DNA from: Streptomyces sp. A2-16
GTDB lineage: Bacteria > Actinomycetota > Actinomycetes > Streptomycetales > Streptomycetaceae
Direction: 5' to 3'
Length of the DNA stretch: 64,000 nucleotides
Assembly (NCBI RefSeq): GCF_018128905.1
Contig: NZ_CP063808.1
Span: 7,006,001-7,070,000, forward strand
Below the pieces are notes generated by a model. That model worked only from the letters and a program-made list of their open reading frames with translations, did no database searches and was not told the origin of the DNA. Of this stretch, positions 33,231-40,706 are shown piece after piece (within the stretch, counting starts at the first letter, position 1; every line of letters starts with the position of its first letter). The position numbers were made by a program, and so were the translations under genes.

Positions 33231-33597
33231 GCCGCCACGCTAGGCCCTGCCCGGCGGCCGCGGAAGTCCGGATCACGCCCGCCTCCTGTCACGCTTCTGT
33301 CACAGGATCACACCACCCGTTTCCCTCGCGCTCCGTCACACGGACGGGCGTTTCCCTAGGCCTTCCGCGGGTATTCGAACGCCATTTCCGCGTGTCGTAC
33401 GACTTCTCCGAATGTCCGCGTGAGAAGGCTTGTCGGAGAACTGGCCCGGGCCCCTTTGCCCACCGTTTCCGGACAGGGCCACGCAAGCTGACACCGCATA
33501 AGAAATACACGGTTCCGGCACAGAACCCCCTTACGCCCCCTGTCGCCGCGCACGACCGCGCGAGCATCATGGCGTGAGCCGAGCGAAGGGGCGAGCG
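33231..33597. other. Gene-free stretch between the I78 inhibitor and ctaD
   Basis: 367 bases of lower G+C with no coding-like frame. It must hold divergent promoters for the inhibitor gene and ctaD; no clear -10/-35 pair or repeat stands out. Confidence 0.5.
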
Positions 33598-35301
33598 ATG
33601 GGGACGCAGACCGTGCACGCGACGGCAGGACCCGTGCGGACCAAGGGGCACGGGCGAGTGGTCGTCGACTGGTTGACCACGACCGACCACAAGAAGATCG
33701 GTCACCTCTATCTGATCACGTCGTTCGTGTTCTTCCTGATCGGCGGGGTCATGGCCCTGCTGATGCGCGCGGAACTCGCCCGGCCGGGGTTGCAGATCGT
33801 GGACAACCAGCAGTTCAACCAGTTGTTCACGATGCACGGCACGATCATGCTGCTGCTGTTCGCCACCCCGAGCTTCGCGGGCTTCGCCAATGAGCTGATG
33901 CCCCTCCAGATCGGCGCCCCGGACGTGGCGTTCCCCCGGCTGAACATGCTGTCGTACTGGTTCTTCCTGTTCGGCGGCCTGATCGTGCTGGGTTCGCTGC
34001 TCGTGCCGTCCGGTCCGGCCGCCTTCGGCTGGTTCGCCTACGCACCGCTGAACGACTCCGCGCACTCCCCCGGCGTCGGCCCCGACCTGTGGATCATGGG
34101 TCTCGCGCTGGCCGGCTTCGGCACGATCCTCGGCGCGGTCAACTTCATCACCACGATCATCGGGATGCGCGCGCCCGGCATGACGATGTTCCGGATGCCG
34201 ATCTTCACCTGGAACACGCTGTTCACGTCGATTCTGATCCTGATGGCGTTCCCGGTGCTGGCGGCCGCCCTGCTGGTCCTGGAGGCGGACCGGCGCTTCG
34301 GCTCGCAGGTCTTCGAGGCGGGCAACGGCGGGGCGCTGCTGTGGCAGCACCTGTTCTGGTTCTTCGGGCATCCCGAGGTGTACATCATCGCGCTGCCGTT
34401 CTTCGGGATCATCACGGAGATCATCCCCGTCTTCAGCCGCAAGCCGATCTTCGGTTATCTGACGCTGGTCGCGGCGACGATGTCGATCACCGGTCTGTCG
34501 ATCGTGGTGTGGGCGCACCACATGTTCGTCACGGGCGCGGTGCTGCTGCCGTTCTTCTCCTTCATGAGCTTCCTGATCGCCGTCCCCACGGGGGTGAAGT
34601 TCTTCAACTGGACCGGGACGATGATCAAGGGGTCGCTGTCGTTCGAGACGCCGATGCTGTGGGCGACGGGCTTCCTGGTGACGTTCCTGTTCGGCGGCCT
34701 GACGGGCGTGCTGCTGGCCTCGCCGCCGCTGGACTTCCACGTGTCGGACACCTACTTCGTGGTGGCGCACTTCCACTACGTCGTGTTCGGCACGGTCGTC
34801 TTCGCGATCTTCGGTGGGCTGTACTTCTGGTGGCCGAAGTTCACCGGGAAGATGCTCGACGAGCGGCTCGGCAAGATCCAGTTCTGGACGCTGTTCGTCG
34901 GCTTCCACACCACGTTCCTGGTCCAGCACTGGCTCGGCGCCGAGGGCATGCCCCGCCGGTACGCCGACTACCTGGCGGCGGACGGCTTCACGGCCCTGAA
35001 CACCGTCTCGACGATCGGCGCGTTCCTGCTCGGCGCCTCGACGCTGCCGTTCCTCTACAACGTCTGGAAGACCTCGAAGTACGGCGTGGCGGTCGACACC
35101 GACGACCCGTGGGGCTACGGCCGCTCCCTGGAGTGGGCCACCTCCTGCCCGCCGCCGCGGCACAACTTCACGACACTGCCCCGGATCCGCTCCGAGTCCC
35201 CGGCGTTCGACCTGCACTACCCGGAGTACGCGGCGCTGATTCCGCAGCCCGAGCCGAAGAGCGAGCAAGCGAGCGAGCAAGCCGGTCATGAGCCGTCCTG
35301 A
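33598..35301 (+). CDS. ctaD: Cytochrome c oxidase subunit I, solitary copy
   Basis: 567 residues from the ATG preceded by GAAGGGG at seven bases. Twelve-helix haem-copper oxidase, complete. Haem a ligand His in FTMHGTIMLLLF; CuB ligands in FWFFGHPEVYIIALPFFG (with the Tyr cross-link) and WAHHMFVTG; haem ligands in VVAHFHYVVFG; D-channel entrance in GAPDVAFPRLNMLSYW. It should reduce oxygen and pump protons. No ctaC, ctaE, ctaF or qcr genes are near, so it must pair with subunits encoded elsewhere or be an alternative copy. Its last 134 bases overlap antisense with the WYL regulator gene. Confidence 0.95.
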   Translation: MGTQTVHATAGPVRTKGHGRVVVDWLTTTDHKKIGHLYLITSFVFFLIGGVMALLMRAELARPGLQIVDNQQFNQLFTMHGTIMLLLFATPSFAGFANELMPLQIGAPDVAFPRLNMLSYWFFLFGGLIVLGSLLVPSGPAAFGWFAYAPLNDSAHSPGVGPDLWIMGLALAGFGTILGAVNFITTIIGMRAPGMTMFRMPIFTWNTLFTSILILMAFPVLAAALLVLEADRRFGSQVFEAGNGGALLWQHLFWFFGHPEVYIIALPFFGIITEIIPVFSRKPIFGYLTLVAATMSITGLSIVVWAHHMFVTGAVLLPFFSFMSFLIAVPTGVKFFNWTGTMIKGSLSFETPMLWATGFLVTFLFGGLTGVLLASPPLDFHVSDTYFVVAHFHYVVFGTVVFAIFGGLYFWWPKFTGKMLDERLGKIQFWTLFVGFHTTFLVQHWLGAEGMPRRYADYLAADGFTALNTVSTIGAFLLGASTLPFLYNVWKTSKYGVAVDTDDPWGYGRSLEWATSCPPPRHNFTTLPRIRSESPAFDLHYPEYAALIPQPEPKSEQASEQAGHEPS

Positions 35302-36220
35302 TCGTCTCGGTCAGCTCGGCGGGCTCCAGCACCTCGAACTCGAAGCCCGTCATCATCACGTGGATCACCATCACGTCGAGGCTCGACGCCCCGGTGCGCA
35401 GGATGCAGCTGTCGGGTCCCTCCGCCTCGAGCACCCCGGCGCTCGGTGAGATGCGCTCGGCGGCCCGTTCCTTGGGCACCAACAGTCGCACGACCGCGTG
35501 TGAGGCGTACGCGCGCGTGGAGACCCCTCGCGAGACGTAGGCGGCGAGGTCCTCGGCGGGCGGGGTGCGCGGCGCGAACCGGGGGCCGTGCGGCGGCTTC
35601 GGGGTGATCCGGTCGGCACGGAAGGTCCGCCAGTCGTCCCGGTCGAGGTCCCAGGCGACCAGGTACCAGCGCCGTTCGGTGCACACCAGGCGGTGCGGTT
35701 CGACGGTACGGCGGCTGGCGCTGCCGCCGTGGTCGCTGTACTCGAAGCGCAGTCGCTCGGCGTCCCGGCAGAGGTTGGCGAGCTCGGTGAGGACTCCCGG
35801 GTCCACGGCATTCGGTTGCGGTCCGCGCAGCATCGGCACGGTGAAGGCGTTCAGGGCGCCCACGCGGCGGCGCAGCCGGCTCGGCAGGACCTGCTCCAGC
35901 TTGGACAGGGCCCGTACCGAGGTCTCGCCGATGCCCTCGATGCCCTGTCCGGCGGCCGTGCGCAGGCCGACGGCGACCGCGACGGCCTCGTCGTCGTCCA
36001 GGAGCAGCGGCGGCAGTTCGGCGCCCGCGCCCAGCTGGTAGCCGCCGCCGGTGCCGGGGCTGGCGTTGACGGGGTAGCCCAGTTCGCGCAGCCGGTCCAC
36101 GTCCCGGCGCACGGTGCGCGGGGTGACGCCGAGGCGGTCGGCGAGGTCCGCGCCGGACCATTCGCGGTGGGCCTGCAGCAGCGAGAGCAGGCGCAGAAGT
36201 CGTGCCGAGGTCTCCAACAT
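35168..36220 (-). CDS. WYL-domain transcriptional regulator (DeoR/HTH_11 type)
   Basis: 350 residues. Winged helix at about 1-60 (ETSARLLRLLSLLQAHREWS; LADRLGVTPRTVRRDVDRL) and a WYL domain at about 150-230 (LVCTERRWYLVAWDLDRDDW and RTFRADRITPKP). This is the common actinobacterial regulator that senses a small ligand through the WYL fold. It is divergent from an epoxide hydrolase with a 10-base-arm palindrome in the 62-base gap, so it very likely controls that gene and itself. The C-terminal 40 residues (LARSLARSSARAAESAPRTP onward) are low-complexity and encoded antisense to the end of ctaD, so they are probably not ancestral. Confidence 0.88.
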   Translation of the reverse strand: MLETSARLLRLLSLLQAHREWSGADLADRLGVTPRTVRRDVDRLRELGYPVNASPGTGGGYQLGAGAELPPLLLDDDEAVAVAVGLRTAAGQGIEGIGETSVRALSKLEQVLPSRLRRRVGALNAFTVPMLRGPQPNAVDPGVLTELANLCRDAERLRFEYSDHGGSASRRTVEPHRLVCTERRWYLVAWDLDRDDWRTFRADRITPKPPHGPRFAPRTPPAEDLAAYVSRGVSTRAYASHAVVRLLVPKERAAERISPSAGVLEAEGPDSCILRTGASSLDVMVIHVMMTGFEFEVLEPAELTETIRTAHDRLARSLARSSARAAESAPRTPGSAGRTPGTRSGSGAVS

Positions 36221-36240
36221 GATGCCGAGTCTGCCAGTCG

Positions 36241-36263
36241 TTGCGGACAGAAGCTGTCCGCAA
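36241..36263. promoter_or_regulatory. Palindromic operator of the WYL regulator / epoxide hydrolase pair
   Basis: TTGCGGACAG (36241-36250), AAG, CTGTCCGCAA (36254-36263): a perfect inverted repeat with 10-base arms. It lies 20 bases before both start regions. Downstream TACCTT (36271-36276) could be a -10 placing the transcript start at the epoxide hydrolase ATG itself. Confidence 0.8.
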
Positions 36264-36282
36264 GCCTCCCTACCTTGGACTC

Positions 36283-37437
36283 ATGGCAGACAACAGCGCG
36301 ACCGCAGAGAACCGTGAGATACGTCCCTTCCGGGTCGAGATCCCGCAGGCGCAGCTCGACGACCTGCACACCCGTCTGGACCTGACCCGCTGGCCGGACG
36401 AGCTCCCGGAGGCCGGCTGGGAGTACGGCGCCTCCCTGCCGTATCTCCGCGATCTCGCCGCGTACTGGCGCGGCGCCTACGACTGGCGCAAGCAGGAGTC
36501 CGCCCTCAACGAGCTCCCGCAGTACGTCACCGAGATCGACGGCGCCCAGGTGCACTTCCTGCACATCCGCTCCGCACGGCCGGACGCGCTCCCGCTGATC
36601 CTGACGCACGGCTGGCCGGGGTCGGTGGTGGAGTTTCTCGGTGTGATCGGCTCGCTGAGCGAGGACTTCCATCTGGTGATCCCGTCCATCCCGGGCTTCG
36701 GCTTCTCCGGGCCGACGCGCGACAAGGGCTGGAACGTCAACCGGGTCGCCCGCGCGTGGGCCGAGCTGATGCGCAGGCTCGGTTACGACCGCTACGGCGC
36801 CCAGGGCGGCGACCTGGGCGCGCTGATCTCCCCCGCGCTCGCCCGGATCGCGCCGGAGTCCGTCGTCGGCGTCCATGTGAACGCCGCCTCGGTCGGCTTC
36901 ATCCCGCTCGGCCCGGTCGACGAGGCGGCGCGGGAGGGGCTGACCGACCGTGAGCTGCGGAGCCTCGCGAGCATCGCCGAGTTCACCACCGACGGCTTCG
37001 GCTACAACGCCCTGCAGTCGACCCGCCCGCAGACCCTCTCCTACGGGCTCACCGACTCGCCCGTGGGGCAACTGGCGTGGATCATGGAGAAGTTCCAGGC
37101 GTGGACGCACTCCTCGGCCGCGCTGCCGGAGGACGCGATCGACCGGGACACGCTCCTGACGAACGTGATGCTGTACTGGCTGACCGGCACGGCCGGTTCC
37201 GCGGCCCGTATGTACTACGAGAACAGCCATGTCCCGGACTGGTTCCCGACGCAGACCTCCGGAGTGCCGACCTCGGTGGCCAACTTCGGCGAGGACGTGG
37301 CGATCCGGCGCTGGGCCGAGCAGGTCAACACCGTGGTCCGCTGGACGGAGTTCGACCGCGGCGGCCACTTCGCGGCCCTGGAGGTCCCCGAGCTGCTGGC
37401 CGGTGACGTCAGGGAGTTCTTCGGCTCACTGCGGTGA
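36283..37437 (+). CDS. Epoxide hydrolase (microsomal type)
   Basis: 384 residues. Start at the ATG after TACCTTGGACTC; there is no strong ribosome binding site, suggesting a leaderless message. N-terminal EHN domain (about 12-105: REIRPFRVEIPQAQLDDLHT; LTRWPDELPEAGWEYG), then an alpha/beta hydrolase with oxyanion motif LILTHGWPGSVVEF (about 105-118), nucleophile Asp177 in AQGGDLGAL, and a C-terminal DRGGHFAALEVPELL with the catalytic His. Two lid Tyr occur in the Y-rich segment. Opens epoxides to diols, for detoxification or catabolism. Probably induced through the divergent WYL regulator. Its stop overlaps the convergent next gene by 12 bases. Confidence 0.9.
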   Translation: MADNSATAENREIRPFRVEIPQAQLDDLHTRLDLTRWPDELPEAGWEYGASLPYLRDLAAYWRGAYDWRKQESALNELPQYVTEIDGAQVHFLHIRSARPDALPLILTHGWPGSVVEFLGVIGSLSEDFHLVIPSIPGFGFSGPTRDKGWNVNRVARAWAELMRRLGYDRYGAQGGDLGALISPALARIAPESVVGVHVNAASVGFIPLGPVDEAAREGLTDRELRSLASIAEFTTDGFGYNALQSTRPQTLSYGLTDSPVGQLAWIMEKFQAWTHSSAALPEDAIDRDTLLTNVMLYWLTGTAGSAARMYYENSHVPDWFPTQTSGVPTSVANFGEDVAIRRWAEQVNTVVRWTEFDRGGHFAALEVPELLAGDVREFFGSLR

Positions 37438-38247
37438 GAGGCATGCGGTGACGGACACCGACAGGTCGTTGTCCCGCGTGTAGTACGGCCCGGCCTCCAC
37501 CGGGCCGTACGCCGTCTCCACGCGCACGCGTGGGTAGGTGAACACGGGCTTCTTGTCGGCGATGTCGTCGAGCAGCCGCGCGATCCGCACCCGCGGCCCG
37601 TGCTCGCCGTGCGGCCTGAGCCACAGGTCCCAGACTCCGGGGCCGAGAGCCGCGTACGCCACCGAGAGGCCGAACCGGGTCTCGTCCACGGCGACTTCGC
37701 AGCGGCGGGCGGGGCCCGGGGAGTGCCGGGGGCGCACCTCGGCGCGGGCGCCGGGGGCGAAGCCGGTGCCGAACAGCCGCCCGCGCACGGTCAGTCCGGC
37801 ACCCTGGACACGTACTTCGCCCGCCTCGGCGTGCGGGGCGCGCAGCCAGCTGCGGACCGTGAGGTTGCCCTGCCGGGTGGCGTAGGGGATGCGGACGGCG
37901 ACATGGCCGCGGGAGCCGCTCGGGGTGCGGGCGGCGAGTGCGCGCAGGTCGGTGGTGCCGGGCGCGAGGCGCAGCGGCTCGTCGTCGGCCACACACGCGT
38001 ACGCGTCCCAGCGGCCCTCGGGCAGGGCGACCGTGCTGGGCAGCGCGGCGCGCAGCCGCCCGTCGCCGGCCGGGGCCAGCGGCAGCCCCACTTCCTCGTG
38101 CCGGTCGCGCCGGCGCAGCACCAGATGGGCCGTACCGCTCGCCCCGCCGGCGGTGACGTCGAAGGTCAGTCCGCCCGCGGAGTCGGCGACCCAGTCGGCG
38201 CGCAGCTGTACGCCCTGCCCTGCGGGCATGGTCCTCCCGTGGTTCAT
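37426..38247 (-). CDS. Conserved hypothetical beta-rich protein
   Basis: 273 residues, no signal peptide and no membrane segment. Repeating strand-turn patterns (LTFDVTAGGASGTAHLVLRR; GRWDAYACVADDEPLRLAPG; GVWDLWLRPHGEHGPRVRIA) suggest tandem immunoglobulin-like sandwich domains. W-D at about 90 and again at about 210 mark two halves and suggest an internal duplication. Proteins of this look are often found beside glycosyltransferases of wall polymers, but no such gene is adjacent and I do not recognise the family. Two start codons are close together (MNHGRTM). It converges on the epoxide hydrolase with a 12-base overlap. Confidence 0.7.
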   Translation of the reverse strand: MNHGRTMPAGQGVQLRADWVADSAGGLTFDVTAGGASGTAHLVLRRRDRHEEVGLPLAPAGDGRLRAALPSTVALPEGRWDAYACVADDEPLRLAPGTTDLRALAARTPSGSRGHVAVRIPYATRQGNLTVRSWLRAPHAEAGEVRVQGAGLTVRGRLFGTGFAPGARAEVRPRHSPGPARRCEVAVDETRFGLSVAYAALGPGVWDLWLRPHGEHGPRVRIARLLDDIADKKPVFTYPRVRVETAYGPVEAGPYYTRDNDLSVSVTACLSPQ

Positions 38248-38299
38248 GGTGTCCGGTTAGACCGCCGTACGCCCCCGTTGGTTGCCCGCCGGCGGTGAC

Positions 38300-39592
38300 T
38301 CACTGCTGATAGGGCAGTTGCGGAACGTCGAAGCAGGTGCGCTCCATGTCGCCCTGGGCCACCCAGCCCCGCCCGTCCTTCCAACGGGCCACCGACAGAC
38401 AGGTTCTGCGGGACTCGGGCGGCTCGGCCAGGCGCTCGAACCGGACGGGGACGAGCAGGCCGCGAGCGGTGTAGTCCTGGCTGCGGTTCATGAAGGCGTC
38501 GACGCACGCGCGCGTGACGCCCTGTGGCGCACAGGACTTCGCGGCGTCCGTGAACCACATCGCGGCCGCCCAGCCCTCCAGCTGCCACTGGGAGTGCGTC
38601 CGCAGCCCCTTCGTCGTGTCCCTGAACTCCCGTACGGCCGCGTTCGCGGTGTCGTCGAAGTTCCGGCTGGATCCCGTGGCCCACAGGGCGTTGCGGCAGC
38701 GCGGGGCGTCCTTGTAGTCGTCGGGGACGGTGGACGTCCAGTTCTGCACGTTGGTGACCTTGGCGGTGACCTCGACGCCGGCCTTGTCCATCGCCTCGCA
38801 CAGCTGGGCGTTGCCATGGCTGTCCACGGCGTCGAAGACCAGGTCGGCACCCTGCTCCTTCAGATCGGCGGCAACGGCACGGAAGTTGGGCAGCGCGAAG
38901 TCGACCTGCTCACTGACGACCTTGTAGCCCTCGGCCCTCAGACCCTGCTCGACGAGCCGGGCGTAGGCGGCGGACGCGGCCTGGTTGTACGACACGACGG
39001 CCGCCGTACGGGCTCCGTGCTCGCGCTTGAAGTAGCGGTAGACCTCGGTGCCGCCGTACTGCTTCCCGCCCCAGCCGGTCGTGCCGTCGCGGGGCGCGAG
39101 GCTGCCGTAGATGCCGTAGAGGTGCGGCCAGGTGTCGTAGGCGGCGCCGATGGGCTGGCCGCCGATGTCGGGCACGCCCGCGTGGGAGACGCGGGAGGCG
39201 CCCGCGTAGTCGAGGGCGGTGGTCGCGACCAGGGCGACCACCTTGTCCTCGTCGATCAGCCGGTGCACACAGGTGTTGTTGCCGACCCCGCTGCCGCCGT
39301 CGTCGCACTCGCGCACCTCGATCCGGCGGCCGTCGACGCCCCCGCGCGCGTTGAGGCGCTCGAAGTACGCCTTGGCGCCGTCGCGCGGGCCGGTGAAGGC
39401 GCTGCCGCCGACCGGGCTGGTGGCGCTGGTGACGATCCCGACCCGGATCGGCGTGCCGTCCGCGGCGGGGGTCGCGCGCTCCCGGTGCTCGAAGTCGCTC
39501 TCCGGCAGCCGGCTGCCGCACGCCGTGGCCGACGCCAGCAGCAGGACCGCGAGGGCGGCCTCAGCAGCCCGGAAGCGCCGACGCCGTGGCAT
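38300..39592 (-). CDS. ABC transporter substrate-binding lipoprotein, branched-chain amino-acid class
   Basis: 430 residues. Signal peptide with lipobox ASATAC (Cys at about 25). The periplasmic-binding fold of the LivJ/AmiC type is seen in IRVGIVTSATSPVGGSAFTG, GAKAYFERLNARGGVDGRRI, TALDYAGASRVSHAGVPDIG and GARTAAVVSYNQAASAAYAR. Ligand is not predictable; the family binds branched-chain amino acids, amides, urea and aromatic acids. Two extra Cys pairs suggest disulfides. It is divergent from the fused permease/ATPase at 40706 across a second lipoprotein gene, which it overlaps by 32 bases. Together they make up a Liv-type transporter. Confidence 0.88.
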   Translation of the reverse strand: MPRRRRFRAAEAALAVLLLASATACGSRLPESDFEHRERATPAADGTPIRVGIVTSATSPVGGSAFTGPRDGAKAYFERLNARGGVDGRRIEVRECDDGGSGVGNNTCVHRLIDEDKVVALVATTALDYAGASRVSHAGVPDIGGQPIGAAYDTWPHLYGIYGSLAPRDGTTGWGGKQYGGTEVYRYFKREHGARTAAVVSYNQAASAAYARLVEQGLRAEGYKVVSEQVDFALPNFRAVAADLKEQGADLVFDAVDSHGNAQLCEAMDKAGVEVTAKVTNVQNWTSTVPDDYKDAPRCRNALWATGSSRNFDDTANAAVREFRDTTKGLRTHSQWQLEGWAAAMWFTDAAKSCAPQGVTRACVDAFMNRSQDYTARGLLVPVRFERLAEPPESRRTCLSVARWKDGRGWVAQGDMERTCFDVPQLPYQQ

Positions 39593-40106
39593 TGCCGCTC
39601 AACTGGACCAGCGCGCACAGGGTGTTGACCGACACCTTCCAGGTGCCGTCCTGTTCGACCGCCGTACCGGAGGCGTCCGGCAGGGCGGTGGCGCCGTTCA
39701 GCATCAGGGTGTACGTCACGTCGGCCGCGTCCGGCTCGGTGAACACGACCTTGGTGACCTTCGCCTGCACCTGTCCGCCGCGCTGGTCACCGCTGAAGGC
39801 CTGGAGGACGGGCCCCATCTCGGCGCCGTTCTCCAGAACGGCCTGCTTGTCCTTGGTGGAGGTCTTCGGGTCGAAGAACTTCTCCCAGTTCGTCCTGACC
39901 TCCCGCTGGGCGGCGGCCGCGTCGGCGGGTCCGCTCGGTGACGGGGCGGCGGAGGACGAGGGCTGCTCCACGGAAGGCGTCGGCGGCGGGCTCTCGCTGC
40001 CGCCGCCGCTGTCGTCGCTGCACGCCGTGAGGGCCGCGGCGAGGACGAACCCCACCACCAGCCCCCGGCTGCCGTTCCCCCACGTGCGGTCGCTCCCGAG
40101 AACCAT
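39561..40106 (-). CDS. Small lipoprotein of the Liv-type locus
   Basis: 181 residues from the ATG at 40106. Signal peptide with lipobox AALTAC, followed by a Ser/Pro linker (GGGSESPPPTPSVEQPSSSA) and a globular domain of the low-molecular-weight DUF-like antigen type: REVRTNWEKFFDPKTSTKDK, QAVLENGAEMGPVLQAFSGD, WKVSVNTLCALVQLSG. This layout resembles the MTB12-like lipoprotein family of actinobacteria, whose role is unknown. It overlaps the binding-protein gene by 32 bases, so the two are co-expressed. A GTG three codons earlier is an alternative start. Confidence 0.75.
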   Translation of the reverse strand: MVLGSDRTWGNGSRGLVVGFVLAAALTACSDDSGGGSESPPPTPSVEQPSSSAAPSPSGPADAAAAQREVRTNWEKFFDPKTSTKDKQAVLENGAEMGPVLQAFSGDQRGGQVQAKVTKVVFTEPDAADVTYTLMLNGATALPDASGTAVEQDGTWKVSVNTLCALVQLSGNATASALPGC

Positions 40107-40214
40107 CTGGCTCACCACCGGGTGTCGGTCCGGGCCACGTGCGCCCGGTGCTTTCAGGGTCAGCTTCCAGAAGGCATAGTGCAAGCGATTGGCTGACATG
40201 GACAGGGACGCGAC

Positions 40215-40706
40215 ATGTGGGAGCCAGAGATGCGGACAGCCCGGCTGCGCACCGTACACCCCGTTCTCTGGGCCGCCTGGGCCGCGCTCGCCGCGGGCGC
40301 GGTGCTGTGCGTCCTCGGCTGGTACGGCGTCTCGGGCGAGCGCTACGCCGAGCGGCAACTGCCCTACCTCGCCTCCTGCACGGTGCCCGGCGCCGCGCTG
40401 ATCGTCGCCGGGGCGGTGCTCCTCACCCATGGCCGCAGCGCGCTCGCCGCCGCGCGCGTGGAGGAGCTGTACGGCCTCCTGGTCGCCGCGGAGCCCGCCG
40501 AGGACGAGGAGTCCGGTACGGCGGCCGGCGCGCCCCTGGCGGTCAGCGGGGACCTGCTGATGGTGCCGGGCGGCACGCTGTGGCACCGCGCGGACTGCCC
40601 GCTGGTCGCCGGGAAGGTGGAGTCGGTGCCGGTGGATGCCAAGCTGCTGGCGAGCGGTGAGCTGGGCCCCTGCCCGATCTGCGAGCCCGTCGAGGAAACC
40701 GACTGA
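40215..40706 (+). CDS. Small membrane protein with a Cys motif, first gene of the Liv-type operon
   Basis: 163 residues (or 158 from the ATG at 40230, which has the better-placed GGGAG). Two membrane helices (HPVLWAAWAALAAGAVLCVL; LASCTVPGAALIVAGAVLLT) are followed by a cytoplasmic coil and a C-terminal part with WHRADCPLVAGK and ELGPCPICEP, where Cys, His and a C-P-I-C pair look like a metal site. The stop overlaps the start of the fused permease gene (TGATG), so it is translationally coupled to the transporter. I know no function; a regulatory or assembly role for the transporter is plausible. Confidence 0.75.
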   Translation: MWEPEMRTARLRTVHPVLWAAWAALAAGAVLCVLGWYGVSGERYAERQLPYLASCTVPGAALIVAGAVLLTHGRSALAAARVEELYGLLVAAEPAEDEESGTAAGAPLAVSGDLLMVPGGTLWHRADCPLVAGKVESVPVDAKLLASGELGPCPICEPVEETD

